Below, in pieces: positions 25,840 to 34,020 of a stretch of DNA of 64,000 nucleotides (its first letter is position 1; each line of letters starts with the position of its first letter). The position numbers and the translations under genes were made by a program. The stretch spans positions 62,001 through 126,000 of the forward strand of contig CAVYFA010000004.1 of assembly GCA_963767715.1 (NCBI GenBank). Reading direction: 5' to 3'. The notes under the pieces are model-generated. The model was not told the origin of the DNA. It searched no databases and worked only from the letters and a program-made list of their open reading frames with translations. The DNA comes from CAVSXS01 sp963767715. GTDB taxonomy: Bacteria > Chloroflexota > Ktedonobacteria > Ktedonobacterales > Ktedonobacteraceae.

Positions 25840-25880
25840 AAAGCCCCTGGGAAGTCTTGAGAACTTCTGCCAGGGGCTTT
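25840..25880. terminator. Strong bidirectional hairpin terminator
   Basis: AAAGCCCCTGG..GAAGT and its complement form a stem of about 16 bp with one bulge and a short loop, with A-rich and T-rich edges. It follows the 59-residue peptide gene on the minus strand. Confidence 0.75.
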
Positions 25881-25896
25881 GATGAGTCCGGTTGGT

Positions 25897-26076
25897 TCAG
25901 AACGTCCAGCACAGGACGTACTGGTTTTCTGTTGTGATCAAGGGCAGAACCGTTTCGCTCGTCGCGCTCGATTCCTGCACCACTGCCTCCTCTTCACCAA
26001 GATAACTGGCTGCTTCGCCAATATCGACAAGCTGCAGTTCCTCGATGATTGCCCGTAATTCCCCGGTTGTCGCCAT
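25897..26076 (-). CDS. Orphan 59-residue peptide, possible RiPP-type precursor
   Basis: A textbook GAGGAG site lies 8 nt before ATG 26076 and a strong terminator follows the stop, so this short gene is very likely expressed on its own. The first 35 residues are acidic and helical (G-E-L-R-A-I-I-E-E-L-Q-L-V-D-I-G-E-A, Y-L-G-E-E-E-A), like leader peptides of ribosomal natural products. The remainder is Ser/Thr-rich, then hydrophobic, ending Y-V-L-C-W-T-F with a single Cys and Trp. No maturation enzyme, transporter or immunity gene is within reach here. Alternatives are a small regulator or a phage-derived peptide. Confidence 0.55.
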   Translation of the reverse strand: MATTGELRAIIEELQLVDIGEAASYLGEEEAVVQESSATSETVLPLITTENQYVLCWTF

Positions 26077-26222
26077 AAAGCATACTCCTCATAACACAAT
26101 AAAAAAGAATAGTACAGAGAGTACAAGAGTCCGATAAACCGATACCCTGCCAACCATACATCAAGCACCCTCATAGACGTAAACGCTGTGCTTGCTGATT
26201 TTCGGTGTTGATACAATTAAAG

Positions 26223-26240
26223 CTCCAGGCCGTCCTGGAG
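26223..26240. repeat. Short perfect hairpin upstream of the dehydrogenase
   Basis: CTCCAGG and CCTGGAG pair around a 4-nt loop; no T run follows. Its role is unclear. Apart from this and a promoter, 26077-26355 holds nothing recognisable. Confidence 0.35.
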
Positions 26241-26321
26241 AACATTCACTACCATCCTCCTGAACTTTACTGTTCTATATATATTACGGATGTGGTTTCA
26301 ATTTCATCCCTTGCCTGGCTG

Positions 26322-26350
26322 TTAGTAGTCCAAAGAGGCTATGATATACT
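26322..26350 (+). promoter_or_regulatory. Candidate leaderless promoter of the dehydrogenase
   Basis: TTAGTA (26322-26327), 17-bp spacer, TATACT (26345-26350). Only 5 bases separate the -10 box from the ATG at 26356, so the mRNA would start at the initiation codon. Confidence 0.45.
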
Positions 26351-26355
26351 GTCGT

Positions 26356-27405
26356 ATGAAAGCCATCATCTACCATGCATTTGACGATATTCGCCTGGAA
26401 AATAGACCCATCCCAACCATAGCCGATGACGAACTTCTCGTGCGCGTATATGGCTGCGGGTTGTGCGGCTCCGACATCCTCAAGATCGTACAAAAGGCTG
26501 CGCCTCCCGTCAAGTTGGGACACGAACTGACGGGCACCATCGAGCGGCTCGGCCGGCACGTCACCGGCTTCGAGCTTGGGCAGCGCGTCGTCGTCGCGCA
26601 TCACGTACCCTGCGGCACATGCCATTACTGTCGCCATCACAACTACTCGATGTGCGCCGCCTTCAAAGCCTCCAACATCGATCCATGCGGCTTCGCCGAG
26701 TATATTCGCGTCCCCGCGGAACATACGCGCCACACTACGCTCGTGCTTCCAGACTCGCTCGGCGACGAAGAAGGGTCGTTCGTGGAGCCTCTGGCCTGCT
26801 GCCTGCGAGCGGTACGACGCACACCTCTGCTGCCGGGCGACAGCGTCGTGATCGTGGGGCTTGGCTCGGTCGGCCTGCTCATGCTGCAAGCCGTGAAAGC
26901 GCTGGGAGGAGGCCAACCAGGCGAGGTGCGCGTTTACGGCGTAGATCTGCTGCCGGAGCGCCTGCAACTCGCCCGCCGTCTCGGTGCCGACGATGCATTC
27001 CTTGCTCCCGCCAGTGAAGAAGGCCTGCGCGACATGCTCGACGCCGTGACGGATGGGTGTGGCGCTGATGCCGCCATCCTCACCGTCCCCGGCGTTCGCC
27101 CCTTTCTCCAGGCAATCACCGCCGTGCGCAAAGGCGGCACGCTCAACATCTTCGCCGCCCACAGCAGCGCGGCCCCGCTCAATCTTGAATCTCTCTACGC
27201 CCAGGAATTAACTATCACCAGCACCTATTCCTCCTCGCCGCAGGAACTGCGTATCGCCCTCGACCTGCTGGCGCAGGGCAGCGTGCGCGTCGATCAGCTC
27301 ATCAGCCACCGCCTCCCGCTTGAACGCTTCGATGAGGGTGTGACGTTGATGCGCGGACGGGCCGGGCTGAAGGTGTATTTCAGAATAGACCCGGCGGGTC
27401 GTTAG
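26356..27405 (+). CDS. Zinc-type MDR dehydrogenase (sorbitol/threonine dehydrogenase group)
   Basis: 349 residues. The catalytic zinc ligands are Cys in C-G-L-C-G-S-D (about 36) and His in G-H-E-L (about 57). A structural-zinc cluster follows: C-G-x-C-x-x-C-...-M-C near 88-100, though with spacing slightly off the standard. The Rossmann motif V-I-V-G-L-G-S-V-G is near 170. Family members oxidise polyols, sugars or threonine with NAD(P)+. The start at 26356 was chosen from homology of M-K-A-I-I-Y and the promoter position. It stands alone and the substrate cannot be assigned. Confidence 0.9.
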   Translation: MKAIIYHAFDDIRLENRPIPTIADDELLVRVYGCGLCGSDILKIVQKAAPPVKLGHELTGTIERLGRHVTGFELGQRVVVAHHVPCGTCHYCRHHNYSMCAAFKASNIDPCGFAEYIRVPAEHTRHTTLVLPDSLGDEEGSFVEPLACCLRAVRRTPLLPGDSVVIVGLGSVGLLMLQAVKALGGGQPGEVRVYGVDLLPERLQLARRLGADDAFLAPASEEGLRDMLDAVTDGCGADAAILTVPGVRPFLQAITAVRKGGTLNIFAAHSSAAPLNLESLYAQELTITSTYSSSPQELRIALDLLAQGSVRVDQLISHRLPLERFDEGVTLMRGRAGLKVYFRIDPAGR

Positions 27406-27488
27406 GACTCTTATTGTTTAGAATGTGGATTACAAGCCTCATTATGAGATATAGTAATGTCATCATAACATATTGGATTAGCAGCGCT

Positions 27489-27719
27489 ATGAACAAGAAG
27501 AAAGACTATCATATCAACATTTTCTATAGCGAAGAAGATAATGGCTACATCGCAGATATTCCCGACTTGAAGTTCTGCGCTGCCTTTGGCAGCACACCAG
27601 AAGAGGCGCTTGAGCAAGTTCAGATCGCTAAGGCAACGTGGATTGAAGCTGCTCGAATTGAAGGCAGACCGATTCCTCCACCCCGTTATAAGCCGGTGAT
27701 CTACCAGGCCGTATCCTAA
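27489..27719 (+). CDS. HicB-like protein (type II antitoxin family), solitary
   Basis: 76 residues with the HicB partial RNase-H fold: Y-H-I-N-I-F-Y-S-E-E-D-N-G-Y-I-A-D-I-P-D-L, then G-S-T-P-E-E-A-L-E-Q-V, and the ending G-R-P-I-P-P-P. It lacks a C-terminal DNA-binding extension. No hicA toxin adjoins it on either side, so this is either an orphan antitoxin or a household member of the family. ATG 27489 chosen; no clear Shine-Dalgarno site precedes it. Confidence 0.8.
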   Translation: MNKKKDYHINIFYSEEDNGYIADIPDLKFCAAFGSTPEEALEQVQIAKATWIEAARIEGRPIPPPRYKPVIYQAVS

Positions 27720-27816
27720 ATTTCATTGGATGAACTCTACTTGCGGCGGCCTTCCCTGCGTGTATTACAGCAAGAGGTCGCTCATATATTTTCTTTTCAT
27801 GAGGAGAACATAATAC

Positions 27817-29244
27817 ATGGCAAGCACACACTATGATGTCGCGGTAATCGGCTCCGGGCCTGGCGGGTACGTCGGTGCCATCCGTGCCGCGCAGCTTGGC
27901 GCGAAAACGGCCATCGTCGAGAAGCAATATCTCGGTGGCACCTGCCTCAACGTGGGATGCATCCCGTCCAAGGCCATGCTGCATATCGCGGAAGTCATGC
28001 ACAACATGGAATCGCTGGATGAACTGGGCATTCACCTGGATAAGCCGCCAACACTGGAGATGAGCAAGGCCGTTGCCTTCAAGGATAAAGTGGTGAAGCG
28101 CATGACCAACGGCGTCGGCGTGCTGATGAAGGGCAACAACATCGACGTGTTCGATGGATTGGGAACGGTGGATGCTTCGCGCAGTGTGACCGTCACAAAA
28201 AACGATGGGTCTACCGAGCAGTTCAGCGCCGATAAAATCATCCTCGCCACCGGATCGGTTCCCCTCATGCCATCGTTCCCCGGCATCGATGGGCGCAATG
28301 TCATCAATAGCGACACGTGCTGGAACCTTCCGAAGGTCCCGGAAAGCATCATCTGTGTGGGCGGCGGCGTGATCGGTATGGAACTGGCCTGTATGTTCCA
28401 GGGACTGGGGTCGCAAGTGACGGTCATCGAAATGCTGCCGAGCGTCCTGGCTCCCCTGGACGAAGAGGTGCGCCGCCTGCTCGTGCGCATCCTCACCAAG
28501 CGCGGTATCCAGATTGTGACGGGCGCGAAGGTCGAATCGCTGGCGGATGAGGGCGAGATGAAGCAGGTTGTTGCCAGCACGGAGCAGGGCCAGCAGACCT
28601 TCACCGGCGAGTACGTGTTGATGGCCGTCAGCCGCCGCGCCAACACGAGTGGGCTGGACCGCCTGATGGAGCAGGGCCTGGACAACGAACGCGGACGAGT
28701 GCGCGTCAACGAGAAGATGGAGACCAACCTGCCGGGCATCTATGCCATCGGCGACCTGGTACATGGCGCGGGCCTGGCACACGTGGCCTCGATGGAGGGC
28801 GAAGTCGCCAGCGATAACGCTATGGGACGCGCGACAAAGATGGACTACAATGTCGTCCCCAATCCCATCTATACCTTCCCAGAAGTAGCCTACGTTGGTC
28901 TGACCGAGGCGCAGGCCAAAGAGCAATATGCCGAGGTGCGCGTCGAGCGCTTCCCCTGGTCGGCTATAGGAAAAGCAGTGGCGATCGGACAGACCGAGGG
29001 CTTCACCAAAGTAATTGTCGGCAAGTACGACGAAATCCTGGGCGCCCACATCATCGGACCGGATGCAACCAACCTCATCAGCGAACTCTCCCTCGCCATG
29101 CGCGGCGAATTGACCGCCGACGAGATTATCGAGACGATCCACCCGCATCCAACATTGAGCGAGGGCATTCGCGAGGCGATCCTGGCCGTCGAGGGCCGCC
29201 CGGTGCATATCCCGCCCAAGCAGCAACTTGCTCGCACGCGATAG
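27817..29244 (+). CDS. lpdA: Dihydrolipoyl dehydrogenase
   Basis: 475 residues. The FAD site G-S-G-P-G-G-Y is at residues 12-18, and the redox disulfide G-G-T-C-L-N-V-G-C-I-P-S places Cys43 and Cys48. The NAD site is G-G-G-V-I-G-M-E near 185, the second FAD motif is Y-A-I-G-D near 308, and the C-terminal catalytic His is in H-P-H-P-T-L-S-E near 450. This is the E3 component of 2-oxo-acid dehydrogenases and the glycine cleavage system, reoxidising dihydrolipoamide with NAD+. No E1/E2 genes are beside it, so it likely serves several complexes. A GAGGAG site precedes the ATG. Confidence 0.95.
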   Translation: MASTHYDVAVIGSGPGGYVGAIRAAQLGAKTAIVEKQYLGGTCLNVGCIPSKAMLHIAEVMHNMESLDELGIHLDKPPTLEMSKAVAFKDKVVKRMTNGVGVLMKGNNIDVFDGLGTVDASRSVTVTKNDGSTEQFSADKIILATGSVPLMPSFPGIDGRNVINSDTCWNLPKVPESIICVGGGVIGMELACMFQGLGSQVTVIEMLPSVLAPLDEEVRRLLVRILTKRGIQIVTGAKVESLADEGEMKQVVASTEQGQQTFTGEYVLMAVSRRANTSGLDRLMEQGLDNERGRVRVNEKMETNLPGIYAIGDLVHGAGLAHVASMEGEVASDNAMGRATKMDYNVVPNPIYTFPEVAYVGLTEAQAKEQYAEVRVERFPWSAIGKAVAIGQTEGFTKVIVGKYDEILGAHIIGPDATNLISELSLAMRGELTADEIIETIHPHPTLSEGIREAILAVEGRPVHIPPKQQLARTR

Positions 29245-29305
29245 CAATACGCGGTAGCTATACATGGATCGCCATCCAAACGAATAATAAATCAGGAGTA
29301 TCAAT

Positions 29306-29779
29306 ATGGTCAGAAGCTGGTTTGCATTACGCGGGCTGCCGGTCACTATCCCAAGCGAAGGGAGAAGAGTGGGAACCGTTGAGGATTTTTACTACAAACT
29401 GGAAGTAAACAGCGTCTACGCGTTGCACGTCAATGTCGGGATTGATGGCTATCGTTTGCTCATCCCGAGCGCGATCCGCTCCATCGAGCGCGACGCCGTC
29501 ACGATCCCGAGCAACGTGGCGCTCATTGAGGATTCGCACGCCGGCGCGATTACTGCTTATCCCCTGGGAAGCACGCTGCTATCCAGGCCGGTCACAAGCG
29601 AAAACGGGAAAACGCTCGGCACCGTAAGCGACCTGTTTCTCGATACAACGCCCCCCGTCGCGCTGCGCATCGCTGCTTTCAAGCTGAATGGCAAGGGGAC
29701 ATTTTCCGCCAACGAGGTGACGGATTACAACGACAATGCTATTGTCATCCTGGATAAAGCCGCAAATCGCTTGAGGTGA
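29306..29779 (+). CDS. PRC-barrel domain protein (two repeats)
   Basis: 157 residues. Two PRC-barrel-like halves are seen: G-L-P-V-T-I-P-S-E-G-R-R-V-G-T-V-E-D-F-Y-Y at 9-30 and L-L-S-R-P-V-T-S-E-N-G-K-T-L-G-T-V-S-D-L-F-L at about 92-114, each beginning with (V/P)-x-x-x-x-G-x-x-(L/V)-G-x-V-x-D. PRC barrels occur in photosynthetic reaction centre H subunits and RimM and as small standalone proteins of unclear role. An AGGAG site precedes the ATG. Convergent with the DUF202 gene. Confidence 0.82.
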   Translation: MVRSWFALRGLPVTIPSEGRRVGTVEDFYYKLEVNSVYALHVNVGIDGYRLLIPSAIRSIERDAVTIPSNVALIEDSHAGAITAYPLGSTLLSRPVTSENGKTLGTVSDLFLDTTPPVALRIAAFKLNGKGTFSANEVTDYNDNAIVILDKAANRLR

Positions 29780-29788
29780 GGTGAGTTT

Positions 29789-30202
29789 TCAGCCGGTGAG
29801 CAGCAGGTAGACTGCCAGCAATATGCCGATTACGCAAGCCAGAATAGTGAGAATTACGGCAAATCCCGCGGGTGGATGAAAGCGCTCTGCATCGATAGCG
29901 CGGCGAATGTGCAAGAAATTCACCAGGGCAAAGATCATGATCAGAACACCAAGCAGCGTGAGGGAGACGCCAATAATCGAGGAGATATGGACGGGAGTTT
30001 CGCTCAGGGAATTCTTGAAACCGAGTTCGCGCAGCACCAGCCCAAAGCGTTCGACCACGAAGCCGAAGGTAATCGTGGCAAGGCCTGTGCGAATCCACGC
30101 CAGGAAGGTGCGTTCATTCGCCAGGTGGTCCGTCACACGCTTGCTGGTGCGATTATGTGGCGCCTGTTCTTCAACCGGTCCTGTAATCTCTTCTTTTTGC
30201 AT
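29789..30202 (-). CDS. DUF202 (YidH-like) membrane protein
   Basis: 137 residues. After a hydrophilic 25-residue N-terminus comes D-H-L-A-N-E-R-T-F-L-A-W-I-R-T-G-L-A, the DUF202 signature, then three hydrophobic helices (about 40-60, 75-95, 110-133). Members are small inner-membrane proteins without assigned function. ATG 30202 chosen; TTG 30205 is an alternative. It has its own promoter, which faces that of the PH-like gene. Confidence 0.88.
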   Translation of the reverse strand: MQKEEITGPVEEQAPHNRTSKRVTDHLANERTFLAWIRTGLATITFGFVVERFGLVLRELGFKNSLSETPVHISSIIGVSLTLLGVLIMIFALVNFLHIRRAIDAERFHPPAGFAVILTILACVIGILLAVYLLLTG

Positions 30203-30240
30203 CAACCCTACCGCCTCTGCTGCTTAAACGCTCCATTGGC

Positions 30241-30269
30241 ATTATAGCCTACCGGCCGTTGAGGAACAA
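30241..30269 (-). promoter_or_regulatory. Promoter of the DUF202 gene
   Basis: Minus-strand TTGTTC, 17-bp spacer and TATAAT. It overlaps the divergent promoter at 30259-30287, so the two should interfere. Confidence 0.6.
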
Positions 30270-30287
30270 CATTTTTTCTTCTATACT
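30259..30287 (+). promoter_or_regulatory. Promoter of the PH-like membrane protein
   Basis: TTGAGG (30259-30264), 17-bp spacer, TATACT (30282-30287), 26 bases before ATG 30314. Confidence 0.6.
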
Positions 30288-30313
30288 TCGTGTCGGTCGC
30301 ATGAGAGGAACGT

Positions 30314-30922
30314 ATGCCAGCACAGGCACAGGCAACCCAAAAAATACTTCGCCATTTCAAGGGGCTGTCACGGCACTTGCAGGAGGGCGAAATCCCCCTG
30401 TTTACCGTCCCCGCCATCTGGGATAGCGCCCAGGAGCGCCACAGTTCAGCCTGCGACGTCATTATCACAAACCAGCGCCTCTTCGGGTATATCTACACGC
30501 GTTTTCCACGCGAGCGGCTCTTTCTTGATGCGCTCCCGCTCGAGGAGATCAAGGCCGTTTCACTGCGCCAGAAATCCTTCGAGCCGGTATTCCGCGAATT
30601 GTTCGTCAGCACGGGGAAGCGCATCGTTTACATTCGTGCGCCCCGTCAGAAAATCGAGAGCCTCTACGGAGCGCTTAAGACGGCTACCGGCCCGACTCCA
30701 TCATCACCTCCATCGCCTGCGTACGGCAAGCAGGATATCCGCGTAAGCTTCGAACAATCCCCGCTCGCCGTTCTCCTGCTCTTCGTCGGCGGACTGATCC
30801 TTGAAATCGGCGGCGTTCTGCTCTGGTTTGCGCTGCGGAGCGCGCAGACAGGCCTCCCGCTTTGCCTCGCCGGTTTCATAGCAGTTATCACGAGCATATT
30901 GGTATCAAGGCAGCGTCGTTAG
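30314..30922 (+). CDS. PH-like domain protein with C-terminal membrane anchor
   Basis: 202 residues. Residues 20-125 look like a bacterial PH/GRAM-type domain: E-G-E-I-P-L-F, then D-V-I-I-T-N-Q-R-L-F-G-Y, L-P-L-E-E-I-K-A-V, and a final helix I-E-S-L-Y-G-A-L. A Pro/Ser linker leads to two hydrophobic helices (about 155-195) that anchor it. Proteins of this layout are common in Chloroflexota and Actinomycetota, with no firm role. A GAGAGG site precedes the ATG. Confidence is fair for the fold, low for function. Confidence 0.72.
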   Translation: MPAQAQATQKILRHFKGLSRHLQEGEIPLFTVPAIWDSAQERHSSACDVIITNQRLFGYIYTRFPRERLFLDALPLEEIKAVSLRQKSFEPVFRELFVSTGKRIVYIRAPRQKIESLYGALKTATGPTPSSPPSPAYGKQDIRVSFEQSPLAVLLLFVGGLILEIGGVLLWFALRSAQTGLPLCLAGFIAVITSILVSRQRR

Positions 30923-30950
30923 GTACTCTCACCCTTCCTCGTCAAACGCC

Positions 30951-32339
30951 CTATATCCCGGCATTAGCCCCCAGTTGCTTCGCCAGCCGCGTCTCATACG
31001 CGTCGGCAAGCGGCAAGAAGGGCAGGAGACGATGGGCCGCGTCGTTTACTGCTAGCAAGACCCCGAAGCGGTGCAGGAGATATGCGGCTGGCACAGGGGA
31101 CGATGGTGTAGGCGTCTCAGGCAAGCTCACCTGTTGTATCTTTATGAGGCAGCCTAGCGCCGGTGAAGGCGCAGGTATCGAATCAAAGGAAAATGACGTG
31201 TGCGCATCTGCATACAGCAGCGTGCCGGTGTCAGCCATGGCAGCATCGCACATAGGATTGCTTTGAGGAGGGGCGCTATCGAGACGTGTTACCACACGCC
31301 AGGAAGCGCTATCCCAGGTTATGCTGAGAGGAACGAGGTGTTCGTCTTGCTGACCCCAGATGAAGGAATCGGTCTCGGCAGGCGTGACGAGCTGGCCTTG
31401 CGATGTGTAATAATGCCAGACGATATGCACAATGGCAAAGGTATCCCAGTGCGATGACGGGGGAGGTGCAAAGAACGTATCGTAGGCCGGGGCATCGCAG
31501 AAGAGGCGGCAGTCTTCCCCATTATAGATACAAGTCCCCCCGATGCATGGCGCGCTCGGTGATGTATCGGTATCGAGCTGATATGAAACGGTGGCGCGCA
31601 GCGGTTGATTTGCCGATTGATAACAGAGCGCCGCGCTCTCATCCTGCGTCAGGACGCAGGGTTTGCTTGTTGTATGATAGGTAAGCGAAGAAATTGCATA
31701 GACCTCGCCCGGCTGAACCATTTCGCCCGACTGCTGGCCATCAAGCGTTTCCTGCACCACCTGGATCAATGCCGCGCGCGTTTCAGGCTTGAGCAGATTC
31801 AGCGTTGCTTGAAACACGATAACGGTATCTACGCTGGCTGAATTAATCATAGTGAATTCTGGATGCGTGCAAGTATCCACGCCGCTCTCAGGAGGCACCG
31901 CGATAGTACACTGCTGATCCGTGAAAGGTCTGGCCTGCCAGGTCAACTTATGACGCCCGGCTGAAAGCATGATGGATTGAAAACCCTGGTCTGGATAAAG
32001 GCGGGCGGCATGTTCATCGACGAAAAGATGGCCCCAGGGAGGGTTAGCCTGGATGATGTAGGTATAATTGCCTGGCTGCCCAGGCTGTGCGGATGGTTCG
32101 AGGCCGGAACCTGGTCCTGACGTACGTACGAGCACAGTATTGACCAGGATGAGAACAACGGCCACCAGCGCTACTGCGACGGTCGCGAACGTTACACGGC
32201 GACGGTAGCGGCGATCGATCAGGAACAATCCGAGCCGTGTCACCAGGCGCGGTGGTGTGTATCCTGCATTGGATGCATCGAGATCGGTGATCTCGACATC
32301 CTGGTCGTTCTGCACCTCTTCCGGATTATGTTCATCCAT
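30951..32339 (-). CDS. Membrane-anchored PEGA-like surface protein, paralog 2
   Basis: 462 residues. The cytoplasmic N-terminus contains D-V-E-I-T-D-L-D (15-22), then a basic stretch and one transmembrane helix (about 49-68). Outside, a PEGA-like unit (about 95-140) reads A-N-P-P-W-G-H-L-F-V-D, S-A-G-R-H-K-L-T-W. A long Cys-rich region follows (paired C residues near 145-150, 240-290) and finally L-L-H-R-F-G-V-L-L-A-V-N-D-A-A-H-R. Thirty-three bases separate it from the upstream paralog, so the two form an operon. It is unlike any enzyme family I know. Likely a surface or wall-associated protein. Confidence 0.8.
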   Translation of the reverse strand: MDEHNPEEVQNDQDVEITDLDASNAGYTPPRLVTRLGLFLIDRRYRRRVTFATVAVALVAVVLILVNTVLVRTSGPGSGLEPSAQPGQPGNYTYIIQANPPWGHLFVDEHAARLYPDQGFQSIMLSAGRHKLTWQARPFTDQQCTIAVPPESGVDTCTHPEFTMINSASVDTVIVFQATLNLLKPETRAALIQVVQETLDGQQSGEMVQPGEVYAISSLTYHTTSKPCVLTQDESAALCYQSANQPLRATVSYQLDTDTSPSAPCIGGTCIYNGEDCRLFCDAPAYDTFFAPPPSSHWDTFAIVHIVWHYYTSQGQLVTPAETDSFIWGQQDEHLVPLSITWDSASWRVVTRLDSAPPQSNPMCDAAMADTGTLLYADAHTSFSFDSIPAPSPALGCLIKIQQVSLPETPTPSSPVPAAYLLHRFGVLLAVNDAAHRLLPFLPLADAYETRLAKQLGANAGI

Positions 32340-32371
32340 GCGTGTCTCCGTCTATTCGTCATGTACTCGCA

Positions 32372-33760
32372 TTATGGGCCGCCCAGCAGGTTGATCAGTT
32401 GCGCCGCCAGTTGCTTTTCGTGGGCATCAACGAGCGGCAGTTGAGGCCAGAAGCGGTGTGCCTGAGCGTTGACTGCCAGCACCACTCCAAAGCGATGCAG
32501 GCTATACAGTGGCGGGAACGCGGTCGGCGTCACATTGCCCAATAACTGCAGATTGGGAGTGCCTATTCCGACGCATCCGGCCGCGGGATTGGGGCTGGAG
32601 GCAAACTGCCACTGCAAGGGGATCGTAATTCCCATGGCATCGACCGGTGTCTGAAGCATTTGGACTCCAGTATCGGCCGTCGCGCAAGTCGGATTAAGAA
32701 AGCCTACCTGCGCGTTTCTTGGGACCGTGACGTTCCACTCGCCGCTATCCCAGCTAATCTGTATTGCTATAAGAGATTCATCCTCTGGCTGTTTAGAAAC
32801 ATAATCCCAGATCAGGTTATCCGGCACGTCCTGCTCGACTATCCGTCCTTCCAATGTGCTAAAGGTCCAGAGGGATTGCGCCGGTATAAACGCCATCCAT
32901 TGCGACGCATGTGTATCGGTGATGCCGGGACAGAACAGGCGGCAGTTTTGGGAAAGGAAGGTGCAGTTGGGTTCAGGGCCTATACATCCCTCAACTGAAT
33001 TTGGGTTCGCATCCAGTTGGAATCTCAAGGTGGCCCGCAGCGCTTCTTTCGCGGCTCCATAGCAGTTCGGTTCATTGAGGGCCGGCTGGCATGGCGCGTA
33101 CTGGGTCGCAAGCACATATTCTTCCCCAGGCTGGACGATATCGCTTGATTGCTGCCCGTCAAGCGCGTGCTGCGTTGCGCTGATCAGGGCGGCCTGCAGG
33201 TCAACTGGCAAATTATTTAACATATCGTTTAGCATCACGACTGACACAAAGACACCCGACAGATACGATTGTGTACTCGCCTTGCAAGTATCGCTTGCAT
33301 AATTTTGCGGCACCGATATCGTGCACTGCATATCCTGAAAAGGGGCTGCGCGCCAGGTAAAGAGATGCCTGCCACGCGAGAGACGCAATGGAATATCAAT
33401 CCCGGGGGCAGGTACCTGTGCAATGGCATGCCCGTCAACCCACAGATGCCCCCAGGGCGGGGTGGCATCGACATAAAAGAGGTCCAGGCCGGGTAATAAC
33501 GTGGACGTCGGCACGGGCGTCGGAATCTCGCGTGCGACCAGGCCGCGCATCGACGTAGAGCTGGCCACAATGAGCAGAATGGCCAGCACGACCAGCATGG
33601 CGCTTGCAGCGGTGAGCGGGCGTCGGCGCTGCCCTACCCAGGCGCGCAACCGCGGCGTGTGACGAGCAGCCGGGGATACGCGAGCTGGTCTGTGCTCGCC
33701 CGTATCCAGGTCGGTGATCTCGACATCCGCGTCGTCGTATTGAGGTTCGCTCTCTTTCAT
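32372..33760 (-). CDS. Membrane-anchored PEGA-like surface protein, paralog 1
   Basis: 462 residues with the same plan as the gene downstream: D-V-E-I-T-D-L-D near residue 12, a basic membrane-proximal stretch, a transmembrane helix (about 52-72), the PEGA-like A-T-P-P-W-G-H-L-W-V-D-G-H and G-R-H-L-F-T-W, conserved Cys pairs, W-D-S-G-E-W, and the ending L-H-R-F-G-V-V-L-A-V-N-A-Q-A-H-R-F-W-P-Q-L-P-L-V-D-A-H-E. Start 33760 chosen because a TATAAT box near 33808-33813 rules out the longer frame. Function unknown. The identical intracellular motif suggests a shared partner. Confidence 0.8.
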   Translation of the reverse strand: MKESEPQYDDADVEITDLDTGEHRPARVSPAARHTPRLRAWVGQRRRPLTAASAMLVVLAILLIVASSTSMRGLVAREIPTPVPTSTLLPGLDLFYVDATPPWGHLWVDGHAIAQVPAPGIDIPLRLSRGRHLFTWRAAPFQDMQCTISVPQNYASDTCKASTQSYLSGVFVSVVMLNDMLNNLPVDLQAALISATQHALDGQQSSDIVQPGEEYVLATQYAPCQPALNEPNCYGAAKEALRATLRFQLDANPNSVEGCIGPEPNCTFLSQNCRLFCPGITDTHASQWMAFIPAQSLWTFSTLEGRIVEQDVPDNLIWDYVSKQPEDESLIAIQISWDSGEWNVTVPRNAQVGFLNPTCATADTGVQMLQTPVDAMGITIPLQWQFASSPNPAAGCVGIGTPNLQLLGNVTPTAFPPLYSLHRFGVVLAVNAQAHRFWPQLPLVDAHEKQLAAQLINLLGGP

Positions 33761-33908
33761 GGATGGTCTCGGCCCGGGTTCAGCAAGGTTAATGCCGTCC
33801 ACAATACACAATATTATATATCCTATGCTGAAAAAGGTCTGAATTCAAGGGATCACATCATGAGCAACGTCCCTGCCCGTTAGCTGGCAACGTTGACATG
33901 CTCTTTTC

Positions 33909-33938
33909 TCGACAGGTACAATACGAGGAAACTATAAT
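33909..33938 (+). promoter_or_regulatory. Promoter of the etfBA region
   Basis: TCGACA (33909-33914), 18-bp spacer, perfect TATAAT (33933-33938), 82 bases before etfB. Confidence 0.6.
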
Positions 33939-33952
33939 AAAAGGGACAGGTC

Positions 33953-33980
33953 CAGGGCGCGCCCTCGCGGTCGCCTGGGC
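33953..33980. repeat. Fragment of the GC-rich dispersed repeat
   Basis: CCAGGGCG..CCCTCGCGGTCGCC..TGG partly pairs with itself and shares GCCCTCGCGGTCGCC with the palindromic element at 52199-52282. It lies in the etfB leader. Confidence 0.5.
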
Positions 33981-34020
33981 ACACATCCTATTTGCACAAA
34001 TAAAGTTGAGGCTCTAGCAC

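Noticed and set aside
27489..27719. A complete HicAB toxin-antitoxin system
   Set aside because: No hicA-like gene lies within several hundred bases on either side; only a HicB-like protein is supported.
27628..29346. Long open frame opposite lpdA
   Set aside because: A shadow of lpdA codon bias; no start site and the plus-strand product is unmistakable.
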